This document shows, piece by piece, positions 1 through 8,764 of a DNA stretch of 64,000 nt (position 1 is the first letter of the stretch; each line of letters opens with the position of its first letter). The notes under the pieces are model-generated. The model ran no database searches. It was not told where the DNA came from and saw nothing but the letters and a program-made list of their open reading frames with translations. This DNA is from Jiangella alba (GTDB lineage: Bacteria > Actinomycetota > Actinomycetes > Jiangellales > Jiangellaceae). Position numbers and translations under genes: made by a program. The stretch spans positions 1,984,001 to 2,048,000 of the forward strand of contig NZ_FNUC01000004.1 of NCBI RefSeq assembly GCF_900106035.1, written 5' to 3'.

Positions 1-357
1 CCGCTCGGCGAGGTCGGCGCCGCCTGGGCCGGGTTCTTCGACCGGACGGCGCCGGCCGGAACGCTGGAGGTCGCCGTCGAGGCGGCGCTGCGGTCGCTGC
101 GCACCGAGGCCGCGGCGCTGCCCGACTACTACGTCGTCCTCGACCCCGACGCGCTGCCGGAGACCCGGCGGCACTGGTGGTTCGGCGTGCTCGCGGGGGT
201 CTCGCCGAACCGCGTCGTGCCGGCCGCGGCCGACGTCGCCACCGTCCGCGACACCATCGGAGCGCTGCGGTCCGGCCGCTGGTGGCCGGACCCGCCGGAC
301 GAGTGGCTGCACGGCCTCGGCCGGGTCGTCCCCGACCGCGCCGTCCTGCTGGGCTGA
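1..357 (+). CDS. C-terminal part of an unrecognised protein
   Basis: The frame is open from the first base and stops at TGA 355-357, giving the last 118 residues of a protein whose start lies outside the window. The visible part is rich in Trp, Pro and Asp-Pro, with no membrane segment and no motif I recognise. It ends GRVVPDRAVLLG. Codon use is typical of the neighbours (GC-rich third positions), so it is probably a real gene. No function can be assigned. Confidence 0.6.
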   Translation, partial: PLGEVGAAWAGFFDRTAPAGTLEVAVEAALRSLRTEAAALPDYYVVLDPDALPETRRHWWFGVLAGVSPNRVVPAAADVATVRDTIGALRSGRWWPDPPDEWLHGLGRVVPDRAVLLG

Positions 358-366
358 TCGCGGCAG

Positions 367-382
367 GTAAGTCAAGCCTTAC
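367..382. promoter_or_regulatory. Short inverted repeat upstream of helD
   Basis: GTAAG, six bases, CTTAC lies in the 79-bp gap before the HelD gene. It could be a regulator half-site pair or chance. Nothing else in the gap resembles a consensus promoter, so this is only noted as a candidate. Confidence 0.25.
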
Positions 383-436
383 TCTCGCGGGAATCCGGCC
401 TCATAGTGGTGAGCCGGATCGAGAGAAGGGCTGCAG

Positions 437-2455
437 TTGTTGACGACGCACGACGAGGGCGCCGCGGCGCAGGCCGAGGTGGAGCAGGCGCACGTGGCCG
501 CCATGTACGGGCTGCTGGACGAGCGGCTGGCGGAGGCACGGACGCAGCTGGCGGACGTGCTGAGGTCGCCGTCCGCGGGCCCGGGCGAGGTGTTCGCGCG
601 CGACGTCGCCGCGGACCGTCTGGCGCGCCGGGTTCGCCGGCTGGAGGCGGCCGAGCAGGGGCTGGTGTTCGGCCGCATCGACGGCGCGGAGGGCACCGTC
701 CTGCACATCGGCCGGCTCGGCCTGCACGTCGACGGCCGGGACCTGCCGTTGCTGGTCGACTGGCGGGCGGAGGCGGCGCGGCCCTTCTACGCGGCGACCG
801 CCGTCCAGCCGATGGGGCTGCGCCGACGCCGTCACCTGCGGGTCGAGGGCCGGACGGTCCGCGCGGTGAGCGACGAGCTGCTGGACGGATCCGCGGCGGA
901 GGCCGGTGACGTCGTCGGCGACGGGCCATTGGTGGAGGCGCTGGCGGCGCGGCGCACGGGGCGGATGCGTGCGGTGGTCGAGACGCTGCAGGCGGAGCAG
1001 GACGAGATCGTCCGGTCGCCGCATCGAGGGGTGACGGTCGTACAGGGCGGTCCCGGCACGGGCAAGACCGTCGTCGCGCTGCACCGGGCGGCGTACGTGC
1101 TGTACGCGTTCCCGGACGCCGCTGCGGGTGGCGTGCTGGTGCTCGGGCCGAACCCGCGGTTCCTCGACTACATCTCCCAGGTGCTTCCGTCGCTGGGAGA
1201 GAACGACGTGGTCATGTCGACGTGCGTGCAGCTCGGCGGGGTCGTGCCCGCGGCCGTGGCGTCGTTCGACGCGGCGCGCCGCAAGGGGAGTCTGGCGCAG
1301 GCCGGGGCGCTGGCGGAGCTGGTGGGCTCCATGCAGGCGCCTGACGGCGGCTTCGCGGTTCGGGTCGGGCGGGAGTGGGTCCGTCTGGGCAGCGCGGACG
1401 TCGCGGAGTCGCGGGCGGCCGCGCGAGCGAGCGGCCTGGCGCACAACCCGGCCCGGGAGGTGTTCAAGGAGCACCTGGTCGACGCCGTCACGGATGCGCT
1501 GGAGCGCAGCGCCGCCGAGGACCTGGAGCGCATCGATGCCGAGATCGCGGCGAGCACGGGCCTGGATCTCGACGCCCTGGCCGCGTCGGGCCTGCGGGCG
1601 CTCGGCTTCGACGACGGGCCGTCCGCGGACCCGGCCGAGGTGTTCGACGCGGCCGCCGCCCGGGCGAACCTCATGGGCGACGCCTACGTCGACCGCGCGG
1701 TCGAGTCGCTCTGGCCGCGGCTGACCGCCGAGGCGCTCGTGCGGACCCTGCTGGGACACGCTCCCGGCGCGCCGTGGACCGATGCCGACGTGCCGCTGCT
1801 GGACGAGGCGGCCGAGCTGGTGGACGGGCCGCCGGAACGCACGTTCGGGCACGTCGTGGTCGACGAGGCGCAGGAGCTGACCGCCATGCGGTGGCGCATG
1901 GTGCTGCGCCGGTGCCCGGCCAGGTCGATGACGCTGGTCGGCGACTTCGCCCAGGCGGGCCCGGCGACGACGGCGGGCGACTGGCCGCAGGCGCTCGGCC
2001 CGCACCTCGGCGACCGGTTCGCCCTGCACACCCTGACCGTCGGCTACCGCACGACCCAGGAGATCCTGGCCACCACCCACGACCTGCTCGCCCGGATCGC
2101 CCCCGGACAGACGCCGATCCGGTCGATCCGCCACGGCGAAGCACCGAGCAGCCGCACCGCCGGGAGGGACACACTGGCCGCCACCGTGGCCGACGAGCTC
2201 GCCGCGCAGGCCGCGGCGCACCCGGGCGAACTGCTCGCCGTGATCTGCGCGGACGGCCGGCTGGACGAGTTGTCCGCCGCCGGCGTCACCCGGTGGGCGC
2301 GGCTCGTGCCCGCCACCGAGGCGCGGGGCCTGGAGTTCGACTCGATCGTCGTCGTGGCCCCGGACGAGATCGTCGCGGCCCGCCCGAGCGGTGAGCGTGA
2401 CCTGTACGTCGCCATCACCCGTGCCACCACGAGACTGTGCACGGTGGCGTATTGA
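437..2455 (+). CDS. helD: HelD-like RNA polymerase recycling ATPase (UvrD/Rep superfamily 1)
   Basis: 672 residues. HelD proteins are SF1 motor-like ATPases that bind RNA polymerase and remove it from DNA or nucleic acids rather than unwinding duplexes. Visible: a long N-terminal alpha-helical segment (residues 1-60, expected to enter the secondary channel), a conserved block with DGRDLPLLVDWRAEAARPFY near 100-120, Walker A GGPGTGKTVVALHR near 203, Walker B-like VVDEAQEL near 475, and C-terminal SF1 motifs ending VAITRATTRL. The TTG start at 437 is chosen because GAGAAGG at 424-430 sits six bases upstream. Slightly short for the family. Its stop codon lies inside the palindrome that precedes the next gene. 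Assignment to HelD rather than UvrD rests on the N-terminal layout. Confidence 0.85.
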   Translation: MLTTHDEGAAAQAEVEQAHVAAMYGLLDERLAEARTQLADVLRSPSAGPGEVFARDVAADRLARRVRRLEAAEQGLVFGRIDGAEGTVLHIGRLGLHVDGRDLPLLVDWRAEAARPFYAATAVQPMGLRRRRHLRVEGRTVRAVSDELLDGSAAEAGDVVGDGPLVEALAARRTGRMRAVVETLQAEQDEIVRSPHRGVTVVQGGPGTGKTVVALHRAAYVLYAFPDAAAGGVLVLGPNPRFLDYISQVLPSLGENDVVMSTCVQLGGVVPAAVASFDAARRKGSLAQAGALAELVGSMQAPDGGFAVRVGREWVRLGSADVAESRAAARASGLAHNPAREVFKEHLVDAVTDALERSAAEDLERIDAEIAASTGLDLDALAASGLRALGFDDGPSADPAEVFDAAAARANLMGDAYVDRAVESLWPRLTAEALVRTLLGHAPGAPWTDADVPLLDEAAELVDGPPERTFGHVVVDEAQELTAMRWRMVLRRCPARSMTLVGDFAQAGPATTAGDWPQALGPHLGDRFALHTLTVGYRTTQEILATTHDLLARIAPGQTPIRSIRHGEAPSSRTAGRDTLAATVADELAAQAAAHPGELLAVICADGRLDELSAAGVTRWARLVPATEARGLEFDSIVVVAPDEIVAARPSGERDLYVAITRATTRLCTVAY

Positions 2456-2472
2456 CAAATTGAATTGTCAAT
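2451..2472. promoter_or_regulatory. Perfect palindrome, probable ArsR-type operator
   Basis: ATTGACAA, six bases, TTGTCAAT: perfect 8-bp arms. The left arm holds the HelD stop codon and a TTGACA hexamer (2452-2457) that could be a -35 box. The ATG of the ArsR-type gene is only 14 bases downstream, so transcription would be nearly leaderless. Position and symmetry suggest autoregulation by that gene's product. Confidence 0.6.
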
Positions 2473-2486
2473 TCGACGATGGGCCC

Positions 2487-3059
2487 ATGGCCGCGATCAC
2501 CTACCTCGAAGAGCCCGGTGAGGTGCGGGCCGCGCTCGCCCCGCCGCGGCGCGAGCTGCTGACCCGGCTGCGCGAGCCGGCGTCGGCCACCCAGCTGGCC
2601 GCCGCGCTCGGCCTGCCGCGGCAGCGGGTCAACTACCACCTGCGGGTGCTCGAGGCGGCCGGGCTGGTCGAGCTGGTCGAGGAGCGACGGCGACGCGGCT
2701 GCGTCGAGCGCATCCTGCGGGCCACGCCGGGCGCCGTCGTCGTCGATCCCGCCGTCATGTCCTCCGAGCTCACCCAGGTGCAGGACCAGTACGCCGCCGA
2801 GCACTTGGTCGGCGTCGCGGCCGACACCGTCCGCGACGTCGCCCGCATGCAGGCGCGGGCCGACGAGTCGGGCCGGCGGCTGCTCACGTTCACCATCGAG
2901 GCCGAGGTCCGGTTCGCCGAGCCCGGCGACGTCCACGCCTTCACCGACGAGCTGACCGAGGCGGTGCGGCAGGTGGTCGCGCGCTTCGACACCGACGACG
3001 GGCGCCCGTACCGGCTGGTCGCCGGCGGCTACCCGGCCCCACGAGGAGACCGATCATGA
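2487..3059 (+). CDS. ArsR-like winged-helix regulator
   Basis: 190 residues. Residues about 20-85 form a winged helix (ATQLAAALGLPRQRVNYHLRVL as recognition region, then EERRRRGCVERIL as wing). The C-terminal half is an alpha/beta ligand or dimerisation region common in two-gene ArsR/SRPBCC modules. ATG 2487 is preferred over an upstream in-frame ATG at 2391, which lies inside helD. The gene overlaps the SRPBCC gene by ATGA at 3056-3059, so the pair is translationally coupled. In this family the regulator usually controls its own operon; the palindrome at 2451-2472 is the obvious site. No metal-binding cysteine pair is seen, so this is not a classical metal sensor. Confidence 0.8.
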   Translation: MAAITYLEEPGEVRAALAPPRRELLTRLREPASATQLAAALGLPRQRVNYHLRVLEAAGLVELVEERRRRGCVERILRATPGAVVVDPAVMSSELTQVQDQYAAEHLVGVAADTVRDVARMQARADESGRRLLTFTIEAEVRFAEPGDVHAFTDELTEAVRQVVARFDTDDGRPYRLVAGGYPAPRGDRS

Positions 3060-3778
3060 CCGAGACCCCACGAATTCAGGTGACCATCGCCGCGCCCGTC
3101 GACGAGGTGTGGCGCGCGCTGCGCGAGAAGGACCGCATCAGGCACTGGCACGGCTGGGACTCGCCGGGCCTGGACGACGAGATCGACCTCATCTACTTCC
3201 AGAGCTTCACCGAGGACGCGCACGCCCGGACGCTGGGCGTGCAGGAGGGCGACCAGATCGTCGTCGAGCCCGACGGCGACGGCACCCGCGTCACGCTGAC
3301 CAGGGCGCCGCGCGGCGTCAGCCCGGAGTGGGACGCCTACTACGACGACATCACCGAGGGCTGGACGACGTTCCTGCAGCAGCTGCGCTTCTACCTCGAG
3401 CGGCAGCCGGACGGGTCGCGGCGCACCGCGTTCTTCGCCGGGACGACGACGGGCGCGCCGGAACTGCTCGGCGAGCTCGGCCTCGACGCCGTCGCCGGCG
3501 CGCCGCCCGGCTCGGCCTACCGCGTGACGCTGGCCGGCCAGGACGTCGGCGGCACGGTGTGGTTCCGGTCGGCGCACCAGCTCGGACTGACCGTCGACGG
3601 GTGGGGCGAAGGGCTGCTCGTCGTCGCGTTCGTCCCGCCGGGCGCGGAGAAGCCGGAGCGATCCGCGATGGCCGTGCTCAGCACGTTCGGCCTCGACGAC
3701 GCCGCGTACGCCGAGCTGACCGACCGGTGGGCGGCGTGGTGGGGCGAGCGCTACCCGGCGCCGGGCGCCGAGGCCTGA
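3056..3778 (+). CDS. SRPBCC (AHA1/START-like) domain protein
   Basis: 240 residues with the helix-grip fold signature at the N-terminus (IQVTIAAPVDEVWRALREKD, typical of AHA1/SRPBCC proteins), a second half-domain after about residue 120, and conserved Trp residues near the C-terminus. Such proteins bind hydrophobic ligands or act as co-chaperone-like domains; the ligand here is unknown. It is the second gene of the ArsR-SRPBCC operon by a 4-bp overlap, and the next gene follows after two bases. The unit looks like a small regulator plus ligand-binding effector cassette. Confidence 0.75.
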   Translation: MTETPRIQVTIAAPVDEVWRALREKDRIRHWHGWDSPGLDDEIDLIYFQSFTEDAHARTLGVQEGDQIVVEPDGDGTRVTLTRAPRGVSPEWDAYYDDITEGWTTFLQQLRFYLERQPDGSRRTAFFAGTTTGAPELLGELGLDAVAGAPPGSAYRVTLAGQDVGGTVWFRSAHQLGLTVDGWGEGLLVVAFVPPGAEKPERSAMAVLSTFGLDDAAYAELTDRWAAWWGERYPAPGAEA

Positions 3779-3780
3779 CT

Positions 3781-4320
3781 GTGGACCGGCAGTTGATGTG
3801 GTCCGCGCTGGAGTGGCCGGCCACCGAGCACCTCGTGCTGCGGGAGGACGGCGACGGCGTGCGGGCCGACGGGGTGATCGTCGCGCTGGACGGGCGGCCG
3901 ACGCGGCTGGCGTACGCGATCGACGCCGGGCCTGACTGGACCGTCCGCCGGCTGGCGGTGACGCCGTACGGCGAGCCCGGCGTGGTCCTGGATCGTCGCC
4001 CTGACGGCCGCTGGTTCGACGGCTCCGGCGCCGAGCGGGCCGGCCTCGCCGGCTGCGTCGACGTCGACATCGCGCTGACGCCGTTCACCAACACGCTGCC
4101 GATCCGCCGGCTGGGGCTGGCGTTGGGCGAGTCGGCCGGCGTGCGGGTCGTCTACGTGCAGGTCGACCGGGGGCTGACGGCGGACGCGGTGGACCAGCGC
4201 TACGAGCGGCTCGGCCCGGACACCTACCGCTACTCGTCCGGCGACTTCACCGCCGACCTCACCGTGGACGACGACGGGCTGGTCACCGACTATCCGGACC
4301 TCTGGCGGCGGCTGACCTGA
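3781..4320 (+). CDS. Putative glycolipid-binding domain protein (PF06475 type)
   Basis: 179 residues from GTG 3781, two bases after the previous stop; an in-frame ATG at 3796 is the alternative. The pattern (W..E..EHLVL, then DWTVRRLAV, DIALTPFTNTLPIRRL, YRYSSGDFTADLTVDDDGLVTDYPDLW) matches the single-domain putative glycolipid-binding family, which folds as a beta-rich sheet; no reaction is established. It is probably the third gene of the ArsR operon. Its last 38 bases overlap the end of the convergent AfsR-like gene. Confidence 0.75.
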   Translation: MDRQLMWSALEWPATEHLVLREDGDGVRADGVIVALDGRPTRLAYAIDAGPDWTVRRLAVTPYGEPGVVLDRRPDGRWFDGSGAERAGLAGCVDVDIALTPFTNTLPIRRLGLALGESAGVRVVYVQVDRGLTADAVDQRYERLGPDTYRYSSGDFTADLTVDDDGLVTDYPDLWRRLT

Positions 4321-7300
4321 CCGGAGAGGCCTGGTCGAGCGGCGTCGCCACGCCCGCGGCGAAGGCGGCGTCGAACCGGTCCCGGCCCAGCAGGGCCAGG
4401 GCCGCGGCGCCGATGCGGTCGACGTCGCCACGTTCGGCGGGCGGCAGCGGCGCGCCGGCTCCGTCGCGGGCGGCCGCCGCCGCGCCCAGCAGGTGGGCCG
4501 CGCCGGCGCCGTCATCGGTCAGCGCGTGCACGCCGGCCAGGCCTTCGAGGGCCAGGGCGACGGCGCGCGGGTCGCCGGTCGACCGGGCCGCCGCGAGGCC
4601 GTCCAGGTGCAGCGCCCGCGCGGCGTCGGCGTCGCCGCGCAGTTCGGCGACGAAGCCCAGCTCGGCCAGGATGAGCGCCGCGCCCATCGCGCCGTCGACG
4701 TCGAGGCACCAGTCCAGCCAGGTGCGCAGGTGCCGCTCGGCGTCGTCCAACCGGCCCTGCCGCCGCGCCGACAACGCCAGCCCGATCTCCGCGAACTGCT
4801 CGCCGCGCCGGTGCGCGTGCCGGGCCGCCAGCCTCCGGGCCCGTTCGTGCAGGTCGTCGGCGGTGGCGAGGTCGCCGCGCAGCATCGCGACCCGGCCGAG
4901 TCCGGCCAGCTTCGCCGACAGCTCCGTCGCGAGCCCGAGCTCGGTGGCGATGCGCACGCCTTCGTCGTGCAGGGCGGCGGCGCGGTCGTAGTCGCCGCGG
5001 ATCTCGGCGTGGCCGGCGAGCGTGTCGATCACGCGGAGCCGGCCCCACCGATCGCCCAGTTCGGCGAAGAGCGCGGCCGCCTCCTCGGCCGGGCGCGGTC
5101 GAGGATCCAGGCTGAGCGCGGCCGCCGTCCCCCAGCGGTCGCCGCGCCGCCGGAACGACACCAGCGCCGCCGCGACCCGCCGGACGTGCACCGACCGGTC
5201 GCCGACGCCGGTCAGGCCGAGGCTGAGGAACCAGCGCGCCCAGGCCAGCCCGGCCTCGTCGCCGTCGAACCCGGAGAGGACGGTGTCCGCCCGCGCCGTC
5301 GCGCCCGGATCGTCGCCGAGCTGGACGGTGAACCCGGCCGCCCAGGCGGCCACGCGGGCCCGCGGCCCGGCGCCGTCGACGGCGAGTGCGGCCGCCGCCG
5401 ACCGCCGTCCCTCGCTCAGCCGGCCGCGCAGGAACCAGTACCAGCCCAGCGCGTCGACCAGCCGCAACGCCGGCTCCGCGGCGCCCTCGCGCACGGCGTC
5501 GTCGAGCACGGCACGCAGGTTCGCCGACTCCGCGTCCAGCACGTCGAGCCAGTGCCGCTGGTCCGGCCCGCGCAGCCCCGCGTCGGCGCGGACGGCGAGC
5601 GCCAGCAGGTGGTCGCGGTGCCGCCGGCGGAGGGCGTCCAGCTCGCCCGCCGCGCGCAGCCGCTCGCCCGCGTAGGCCGCGACGGACTCCAGCAGCCGGT
5701 AGCGCGGCCCGGCCGCCGACGGCACGACGACCACCAGCGACCGGTCCACCAGCCGTGCCAGCAGCCCGGCGACCTCGGGACCACCGGCGAGCGCCTCCGC
5801 AGCGGCGAGGTCGCACCCGTCGGCCGGGACGGCGAGCCGCCGCAGCACCGTCCGCTCCGGCTCGGTGAGCAGCTCCCAGCTCCAGTCGATCACCGCCCGC
5901 AGCGTCCGCTGCCGCCGCGGGCCGCCGCGCTGCCCGGCGAGCAGTTCGAACCGGTGATCCAGCCGGGCCAGCAGGTCACGCTCGCCGAGCGCCCGCACCC
6001 GGGTGGCGGCCAGCTCCAGCGCCAGCGGCAGCCCGTCCAGCCTGCGGCAGATCTCCGCGACGGTGGCGCGGTGCAGCTCGCGGCCGGGCGCGGCGGCAGC
6101 GGCCCGGGCGAGGAACAGCTCGACGGCGTCGGTGGCGGGGTCGAGCGGCGGGACGGGGACGACGACCTCGCCGGGCAGCCCGAGAGGGAGCTGGCTGGTG
6201 GCGAGGACCCGGACCGCGGGCGCGTCCCGCAGCACCCGTCCGGCGACCTCCGCCGCGGCGTCGACGAGATGCTCGCAGTTGTCCAGGACCAGCAGCGATT
6301 CGCGGGTGCGCAGCGCCGTCGCCAGGCGGGTGACCGGGTCCGGCCCGGCGTCGGCGCGCAGCTGGAGGACGCCGGCGATCGACTCGGCGACCGTCTCGGC
6401 CGTGCTGTCTGCGCGCAGGCCGGCCAGCTCGACCAGCCAGGCGCCGTCCCGCGGCGACGTCCGCCCGGCGACCTCGACGCCCAGCCGGGTCTTGCCGACG
6501 CCGCCGGGGCCGGTCAGCGTGACCAGCCGGTGCGCGGCCAGCTGCCCTGCCGCATCGGCGGTGGTCGTCGCGCGGCCGATCAGCGGCGTGAGCGGGGTGG
6601 GCAGCCGGCCCACGGGCTCGGGCGCTGCGGCCGGGTGGGGCCGGGCGCCGGTGAGCGCCGGGTCCTGCGCGAGGACGTCGTCCTGCAGGCGCCGCAGCTC
6701 CGGCGACGGGTCGACCCCCAGCTCGTCGGCCAGGTGGCGGCGCAGCTCGGCCAGACTCGCCAGCGCGTCGCCCTGCCGGCCGGCGCCGTAGAGGGCGCGG
6801 ACGTGCGCGGCCCGGAGCCGCTCGCGCAGCGGCTCGGCGCTCACCCACCGCGCGAGCTCGCCGGCCAGCGCACCGTACGCGGCCGCACCGGCGGCCACCT
6901 CCAGCCGGGCCTCGGCCCAGTCCTCGAGGGTGACCAGCCGCAGCTCCTCCAGCTGCCGGATCGCCGGCGCCAGCGCCCCGGCGTCGGCCACGTCCGCGAA
7001 CGCCGGCCCGCGCCACAGCTCCAGCGCCGCGTCCAGCAGCGCCGCCCGCGCGCCCGCATCGTCGTGTGCCCGCGCCCGCCCGGCCAGCGCGGCGAACCGG
7101 CCCGCGTCGACGTCGTCGGCGGGGACGCGCAGCTGGTAGCCGGCCGGCTGGTACGTCACCAGGTCCGCGCCGACCACCCGTCGCAGCAGCGAGACCTTGG
7201 TCTGCAGGGCGCCGAGCGGGCGGGCCGGCGGTGCGTCGCCCCAGAGCGCGTCGACGAGGCGGTCGGCGGACACCGCGCGGCCGCGGTGCGCGAGTAGGAC

Positions 7301-7393
7301 GGCGAGCAGCAGCCGCACCTTCGCCTCCGGGACCCGCGCCGCGGCACCGCCGGACGTGGTGACCTCCAGCGGGCCGAGCACCCCGAAACGCAC
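4283..7393 (-). CDS. AfsR/SARP-family regulator with NB-ARC ATPase and TPR-like tail
   Basis: 1036 residues. N-terminal OmpR-like winged helix (MRFGVLGPLEVT to about 95), bacterial transcriptional activator domain (about 100-245), NB-ARC-type P-loop GPGGVGKTRL near 293 with LLVLDNCEHL as Walker B near 370, a winged-helix segment, and a long alpha-helical TPR-like region to the C-terminus. This is the large SARP layout, usually activating secondary metabolism or morphological genes in response to a signal sensed by the C-terminal region. No biosynthetic cluster is nearby, so the target is unknown. The divergent oxidoreductase gene starts 86 bp away and is a candidate. The gap contains TTTCGAAA at 7427-7434. 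Confidence 0.9.
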   Translation of the reverse strand: MRFGVLGPLEVTTSGGAAARVPEAKVRLLLAVLLAHRGRAVSADRLVDALWGDAPPARPLGALQTKVSLLRRVVGADLVTYQPAGYQLRVPADDVDAGRFAALAGRARAHDDAGARAALLDAALELWRGPAFADVADAGALAPAIRQLEELRLVTLEDWAEARLEVAAGAAAYGALAGELARWVSAEPLRERLRAAHVRALYGAGRQGDALASLAELRRHLADELGVDPSPELRRLQDDVLAQDPALTGARPHPAAAPEPVGRLPTPLTPLIGRATTTADAAGQLAAHRLVTLTGPGGVGKTRLGVEVAGRTSPRDGAWLVELAGLRADSTAETVAESIAGVLQLRADAGPDPVTRLATALRTRESLLVLDNCEHLVDAAAEVAGRVLRDAPAVRVLATSQLPLGLPGEVVVPVPPLDPATDAVELFLARAAAAAPGRELHRATVAEICRRLDGLPLALELAATRVRALGERDLLARLDHRFELLAGQRGGPRRQRTLRAVIDWSWELLTEPERTVLRRLAVPADGCDLAAAEALAGGPEVAGLLARLVDRSLVVVVPSAAGPRYRLLESVAAYAGERLRAAGELDALRRRHRDHLLALAVRADAGLRGPDQRHWLDVLDAESANLRAVLDDAVREGAAEPALRLVDALGWYWFLRGRLSEGRRSAAAALAVDGAGPRARVAAWAAGFTVQLGDDPGATARADTVLSGFDGDEAGLAWARWFLSLGLTGVGDRSVHVRRVAAALVSFRRRGDRWGTAAALSLDPRPRPAEEAAALFAELGDRWGRLRVIDTLAGHAEIRGDYDRAAALHDEGVRIATELGLATELSAKLAGLGRVAMLRGDLATADDLHERARRLAARHAHRRGEQFAEIGLALSARRQGRLDDAERHLRTWLDWCLDVDGAMGAALILAELGFVAELRGDADAARALHLDGLAAARSTGDPRAVALALEGLAGVHALTDDGAGAAHLLGAAAAARDGAGAPLPPAERGDVDRIGAAALALLGRDRFDAAFAAGVATPLDQASPVRSAAARGPDSR

Positions 7394-7478
7394 GTCATCA
7401 CGCTAGCCGAGCCGGCCGTGAGCGTTTCGAAAGCGGCACCGTGCAGGCTCGTCGCAACCGAACCACGAAAGGACGACC

Positions 7479-8363
7479 ATGACCGAGCGTCACCCCGTCA
7501 CCGTCGTCGGCCTCGGCGCGATGGGCCAGGAGATCGCCCGCGTGCTGCTGGAGGCCGGCCACCCCGTCACGGTGTGGAACCGCACCCCGTCGCGCGCCGA
7601 CGACCTCGTCGCCCGGGGCGCCACCCGCGCCGACACCGTCGCGAACGCCGTCACGAGCAGCCCGCTCGTGCTGGTCTGCGTGCTCGACTACGCCGCCACC
7701 CGGGAACTGCTGGAGCCCGTCGCCGCCGACCTGGCCGGGCGCACCGTCGTCCAGCTCACGACCGGCACGCCGCGGCAGGCCCGCGAGCTCGCCGTCTGGG
7801 CCGCCGGGCACGGCATCGACTACGTCGACAGCGGCATGATGGCCACGCCGCCGATGATCGGCACCGAGACGTCGGTGTTCCTGTACAGCGGCGACGAGAC
7901 CGCGTTCCAGCGGTACCGGCCCGCGCTGGACCTGCTCGGCGCCAGTCGCTGGTTCGGCGCCGACGCCGGGCTGGCCTCGCTCTACGACCTCGCACTGCTG
8001 GCCGGCATGTACACGATGTCCGCCGGGTTCCTGCACGGCGCGGCGATGGTCGGGACGGCGGGCGTGAGCGCCGCCGAGTTCGCGGAGTCGGCCGGCGACT
8101 GGCTGCGCGCCGTGAGCGGCTCGTTGCCGTACGCGGCCGCGTTCGTCGACAGCGGCGACTACACGACCGACGTGCAGAGCGTCGACTTCAACAAGGCCGC
8201 GCTGGACGCGATCGTGCAGGCCAGCGTCGACCAGGGCGTCGCGCCGGACCTCGTCGCGCCGATCCGGGAGCTGCTCGCCCGGCAGCAGGACGAAGGACAC
8301 GGGAAGGAGTCGTACGACCGGATCATCGAGAGCATCCGGCCGGAGGTCACCCGGCGGGCGTGA
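7479..8363 (+). CDS. NAD(P)-dependent reductase, imine-reductase/beta-hydroxyacid dehydrogenase type
   Basis: 294 residues. Rossmann motif GLGAMGQ at 11-17 and VWNRTPSRADDL, where Arg after Asn suggests NADPH preference. The C-terminal half is all-helical and matches the imine-reductase-like branch of the 6-phosphogluconate dehydrogenase superfamily rather than sugar-acid dehydrogenases. The usual catalytic Lys of hydroxyacid dehydrogenases is not evident in the middle of the chain, which supports an imine or enamine reduction role. RBS AAAGGA at 7468-7473. It overlaps the convergent HxlR gene by 17 bp. Confidence 0.8.
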   Translation: MTERHPVTVVGLGAMGQEIARVLLEAGHPVTVWNRTPSRADDLVARGATRADTVANAVTSSPLVLVCVLDYAATRELLEPVAADLAGRTVVQLTTGTPRQARELAVWAAGHGIDYVDSGMMATPPMIGTETSVFLYSGDETAFQRYRPALDLLGASRWFGADAGLASLYDLALLAGMYTMSAGFLHGAAMVGTAGVSAAEFAESAGDWLRAVSGSLPYAAAFVDSGDYTTDVQSVDFNKAALDAIVQASVDQGVAPDLVAPIRELLARQQDEGHGKESYDRIIESIRPEVTRRA

Positions 8364-8694
8364 TCGCGATGCCGTGCCGCGCCGCGTGCTCCTCGCCCCA
8401 CGTGTAGAGGGCTTCGAGCACCGGCGCGAGGCTGCGCCCCTCGCCGGTGAGGTCGTAGCTGACCGGCGCCGGCACGCCGTCGTGGACCGTCCGGGCGACC
8501 AGCCCGGCGCGCTCCAGCTCGCGCAGCCGCTGGGTGAGCATCTTCTCCGTCAGGTCCGGCATCCGCCGGCGCAGCTCGCCGTACCGATGCACCCCCTCCT
8601 TGAGATGGGCCAGGATCACCGGCGTCCAGCGGCCGCCGATGACGTCCACGGTGACCTCGACCGGGCAGTAGTAGCGCGTTCGAGCGACGCTCAT
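8347..8694 (-). CDS. HxlR-family winged-helix regulator
   Basis: 115 residues from ATG at 8694-8692 (MSVARTRYYCPVEVTVDVIG). The family signature is complete: Cys near the start (C10), GGRWTPVIL, RYGELRRRMPDLTEKMLTQRL, and VSYDLTGEGRSL. HxlR proteins bind DNA as dimers and often sense reactive aldehydes, quinones or disulfide stress through the N-terminal Cys. The open frame extends upstream, but the motif starts here and the extension lies inside a globin gene on the other strand. Likely controls the flanking reductase or the globin, whose start is immediately adjacent. Confidence 0.85.
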   Translation of the reverse strand: MSVARTRYYCPVEVTVDVIGGRWTPVILAHLKEGVHRYGELRRRMPDLTEKMLTQRLRELERAGLVARTVHDGVPAPVSYDLTGEGRSLAPVLEALYTWGEEHAARHGIAITPAG

Positions 8695-8764
8695 GGCCGC
8701 CTCACCTCCACGCACCACAAGGTACGTTCTTGTCCGCGCCCGCGGCCGGTGGTGGACTCGTGCC

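Noticed and set aside
2452-2457. TTGACA as a strong vegetative -35 box
   Set aside because: The expected -10 at 2475-2480 is GACGAT, a poor match. Kept only as part of the operator description.
401-2458. A 685-codon open frame on the minus strand opposite helD
   Set aside because: It mirrors helD exactly, starts and stops with it, and encodes low-complexity Arg/Gly/Ala-rich sequence. In GC-rich DNA such shadows are expected.
4283-7393. A biosynthetic gene cluster controlled by the AfsR-like regulator
   Set aside because: No polyketide, peptide or terpene synthase genes are in the window; only small enzymes flank it.
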